From: CAVSWN01 sp046728115
GTDB lineage: Bacteria; Acidobacteriota; Vicinamibacteria; Vicinamibacterales; CAVVIG01
Direction: 5' to 3'
Assembly (NCBI GenBank): GCA_046728115.1
Contig: JBKPDW010000480.1
Coordinates: 1 to 6,683, forward strand
DNA length: 6,683 nt
Below the pieces are notes generated by a model. It saw only the letters and a list, made by a program, of their open reading frames with translations. It was not told where the DNA came from and ran no database searches. Below are positions 6,344-6,683 of this stretch, one piece after another. The position numbers and the translations under genes were made by a program. Positions within the stretch are counted from its first letter, which is position 1. Every line of letters starts with the position of its first letter.

Positions 6344-6537
6344 ATAGTCGCGTCGGCAGAGGTTGCGGGCCTGTCCGCAACTGTCCTGCCCTGGCACTCG
6401 CAGCAACATCTTCGCCAGCCTTGGAGCGGCTAGCTCTTCCGCTCGCTGCGTGGTCGAACGGACGTTTGCGTGGCTCAATCACAATTTCGTCGTCTACGCG
6501 CCCGCAACGACAGGCGGGCCGACAGCCAGGCGTTCTC
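6344..6537. other. Upstream region of the PLD-like gene, no confident gene
   Basis: About 190 bases between the chosen PLD start and the putative edge gene. It contains a 7-bp stem hairpin (6362-6381, listed separately), a smaller dyad TGCC-CT-GGCA (6387-6396), a 5-bp dyad AGCGG...CCGCT (6425-6443) and a relatively AT-rich patch (about 6475-6490) where a promoter could lie. I see no clear -35/-10 pair. If the next gene is truly on the plus strand, this is a divergent promoter region. Confidence 0.4.
6362..6381 (-). promoter_or_regulatory. Hairpin in the presumed 5' leader of the PLD-like gene
   Basis: GTTGCGG (6362-6368) and CCGCAAC (6375-6381) form a perfect 7-bp inverted repeat around a 6-base spacer. 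On the minus strand it ends 18 nt before the ATG at 6343. It could be an RNA hairpin in the leader or an operator dyad for a dimeric regulator. If translation began upstream at the TTG, it would instead lie within coding sequence. Confidence 0.35.
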
Positions 6538-6683
6538 GTGCCGCTGATTGCAGTTGTCCTTGTCTATGTCGTCATCGTGCTGGTTATACGCCCTCAGCGT
6601 CCCGAAAATCGCACACGCGCGCCGACGTTCACCAGTCGCGGCGATCCGTTCGTCGTCGGCAGCGTCATCACGATGTATTGCTT
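6538..6683 (+). CDS. Possible N-terminus of a single-pass membrane protein, 3' end cut off
   Basis: The frame beginning at GTG 6538 is open to the window end (48 codons). It encodes PLIAVVLVYVVIVLVI, an uninterrupted hydrophobic helix, then RPQRPENRTR and a soluble stretch containing TSRGDPFVVGSV. A run of about 18 apolar residues, with T in nearly every second codon position, is unlikely by chance and suggests a real membrane anchor. AGG at 6528-6530 sits 7 nt before the GTG. The start could also be further upstream, because the frame stays open there with a basic RPQRQAGRQPG stretch. The family is not recognisable from this fragment. The opposite strand has a rival short open end (6594-6683), so confidence is limited. 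Confidence 0.42.
   Translation, partial: MPLIAVVLVYVVIVLVIRPQRPENRTRAPTFTSRGDPFVVGSVITMYC

Noticed and set aside
5672..6433. 253-codon plus-strand open frame opposite the PLD-like gene
   Set aside because: The minus strand carries the HKD motifs and PLD repeats. The plus frame has no motif and reads as an antisense shadow.
6344..6478. Upstream extension of the PLD-like protein by 45 codons from a TTG
   Set aside because: The PLD domain begins right at MKLIVQPDSG. The extension has no family-like sequence and contains the dyad at 6362-6381.
6594..6683. Minus-strand open end reading ...SPRLVNVGARVRFSGR then stop, like the last beta strand of an outer-membrane receptor
   Set aside because: The Arg-x-Phe ending is suggestive, but only 29 codons are visible. 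The overlapping plus-strand frame has a long apolar helix that is harder to get by chance. It remains a live alternative.

Overview
This is a GC-rich bacterial window with tightly packed genes. The gene set is a tandem-RidA protein, a GMC/gluconate-dehydrogenase-type flavoenzyme pair, two radical SAM proteins and a PLD-like protein. Together with the composition and the style of the intergenic palindrome, it reminds me of soil Acidobacteriota (Vicinamibacteria-like). That assignment is inference from style, not from a marker gene.

Layout. (1) Positions 1-1043 (+) hold the 3' part of a protein built from at least three tandem RidA (YjgF/YER057c/UK114) domains. (2) It converges, 15 bp apart, on a minus-strand pair: a Tat-signal small subunit of the gluconate 2-dehydrogenase subunit 3 type (2745-3314) followed by a GMC flavoprotein (1059-2651). 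The flavoprotein carries a CC-X4-C-X3-C cluster like that of the 3Fe-4S FAD-glucose dehydrogenase catalytic subunit. A nearly perfect 81-nt palindromic element separates the two genes. (3) Divergent from this pair, across only 39 bp, is a two-gene radical SAM operon (3354-4343 and 4343-5380). Its genes overlap by one base in a TGATG junction, and both proteins have extra C-terminal cysteines of SPASM/twitch type. (4) Convergent to the operon is a PLD-superfamily protein (5438-6343, minus) with one canonical HKD motif, one H-x-R-x4-D variant and a Lys/Ala tail. (5) The last ~340 bases hold the PLD upstream region, with a hairpin, and what looks like the start of a membrane-anchored protein running off the edge.

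How the genes may work together. The small subunit should carry the folded flavoprotein through the Tat pathway as a hitch-hiker, giving a periplasmic or membrane-associated FAD/Fe-S dehydrogenase. Its usual cytochrome c partner is not in the window. The two radical SAM proteins are translationally coupled and probably act on the same substrate, which I cannot name. The shared 39-bp promoter gap with the dehydrogenase pair invites, but does not prove, a functional link such as a cofactor or modified-molecule pathway. The RidA-repeat and PLD genes look like independent neighbours.

The most interesting items are the divergent radical SAM pair and dehydrogenase module, the multi-RidA protein, the interlocking stop codons in a shared hairpin at 1031-1068, and the palindromic element at 2664-2744. 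No CRISPR array, tRNA, rRNA or transposase was seen.
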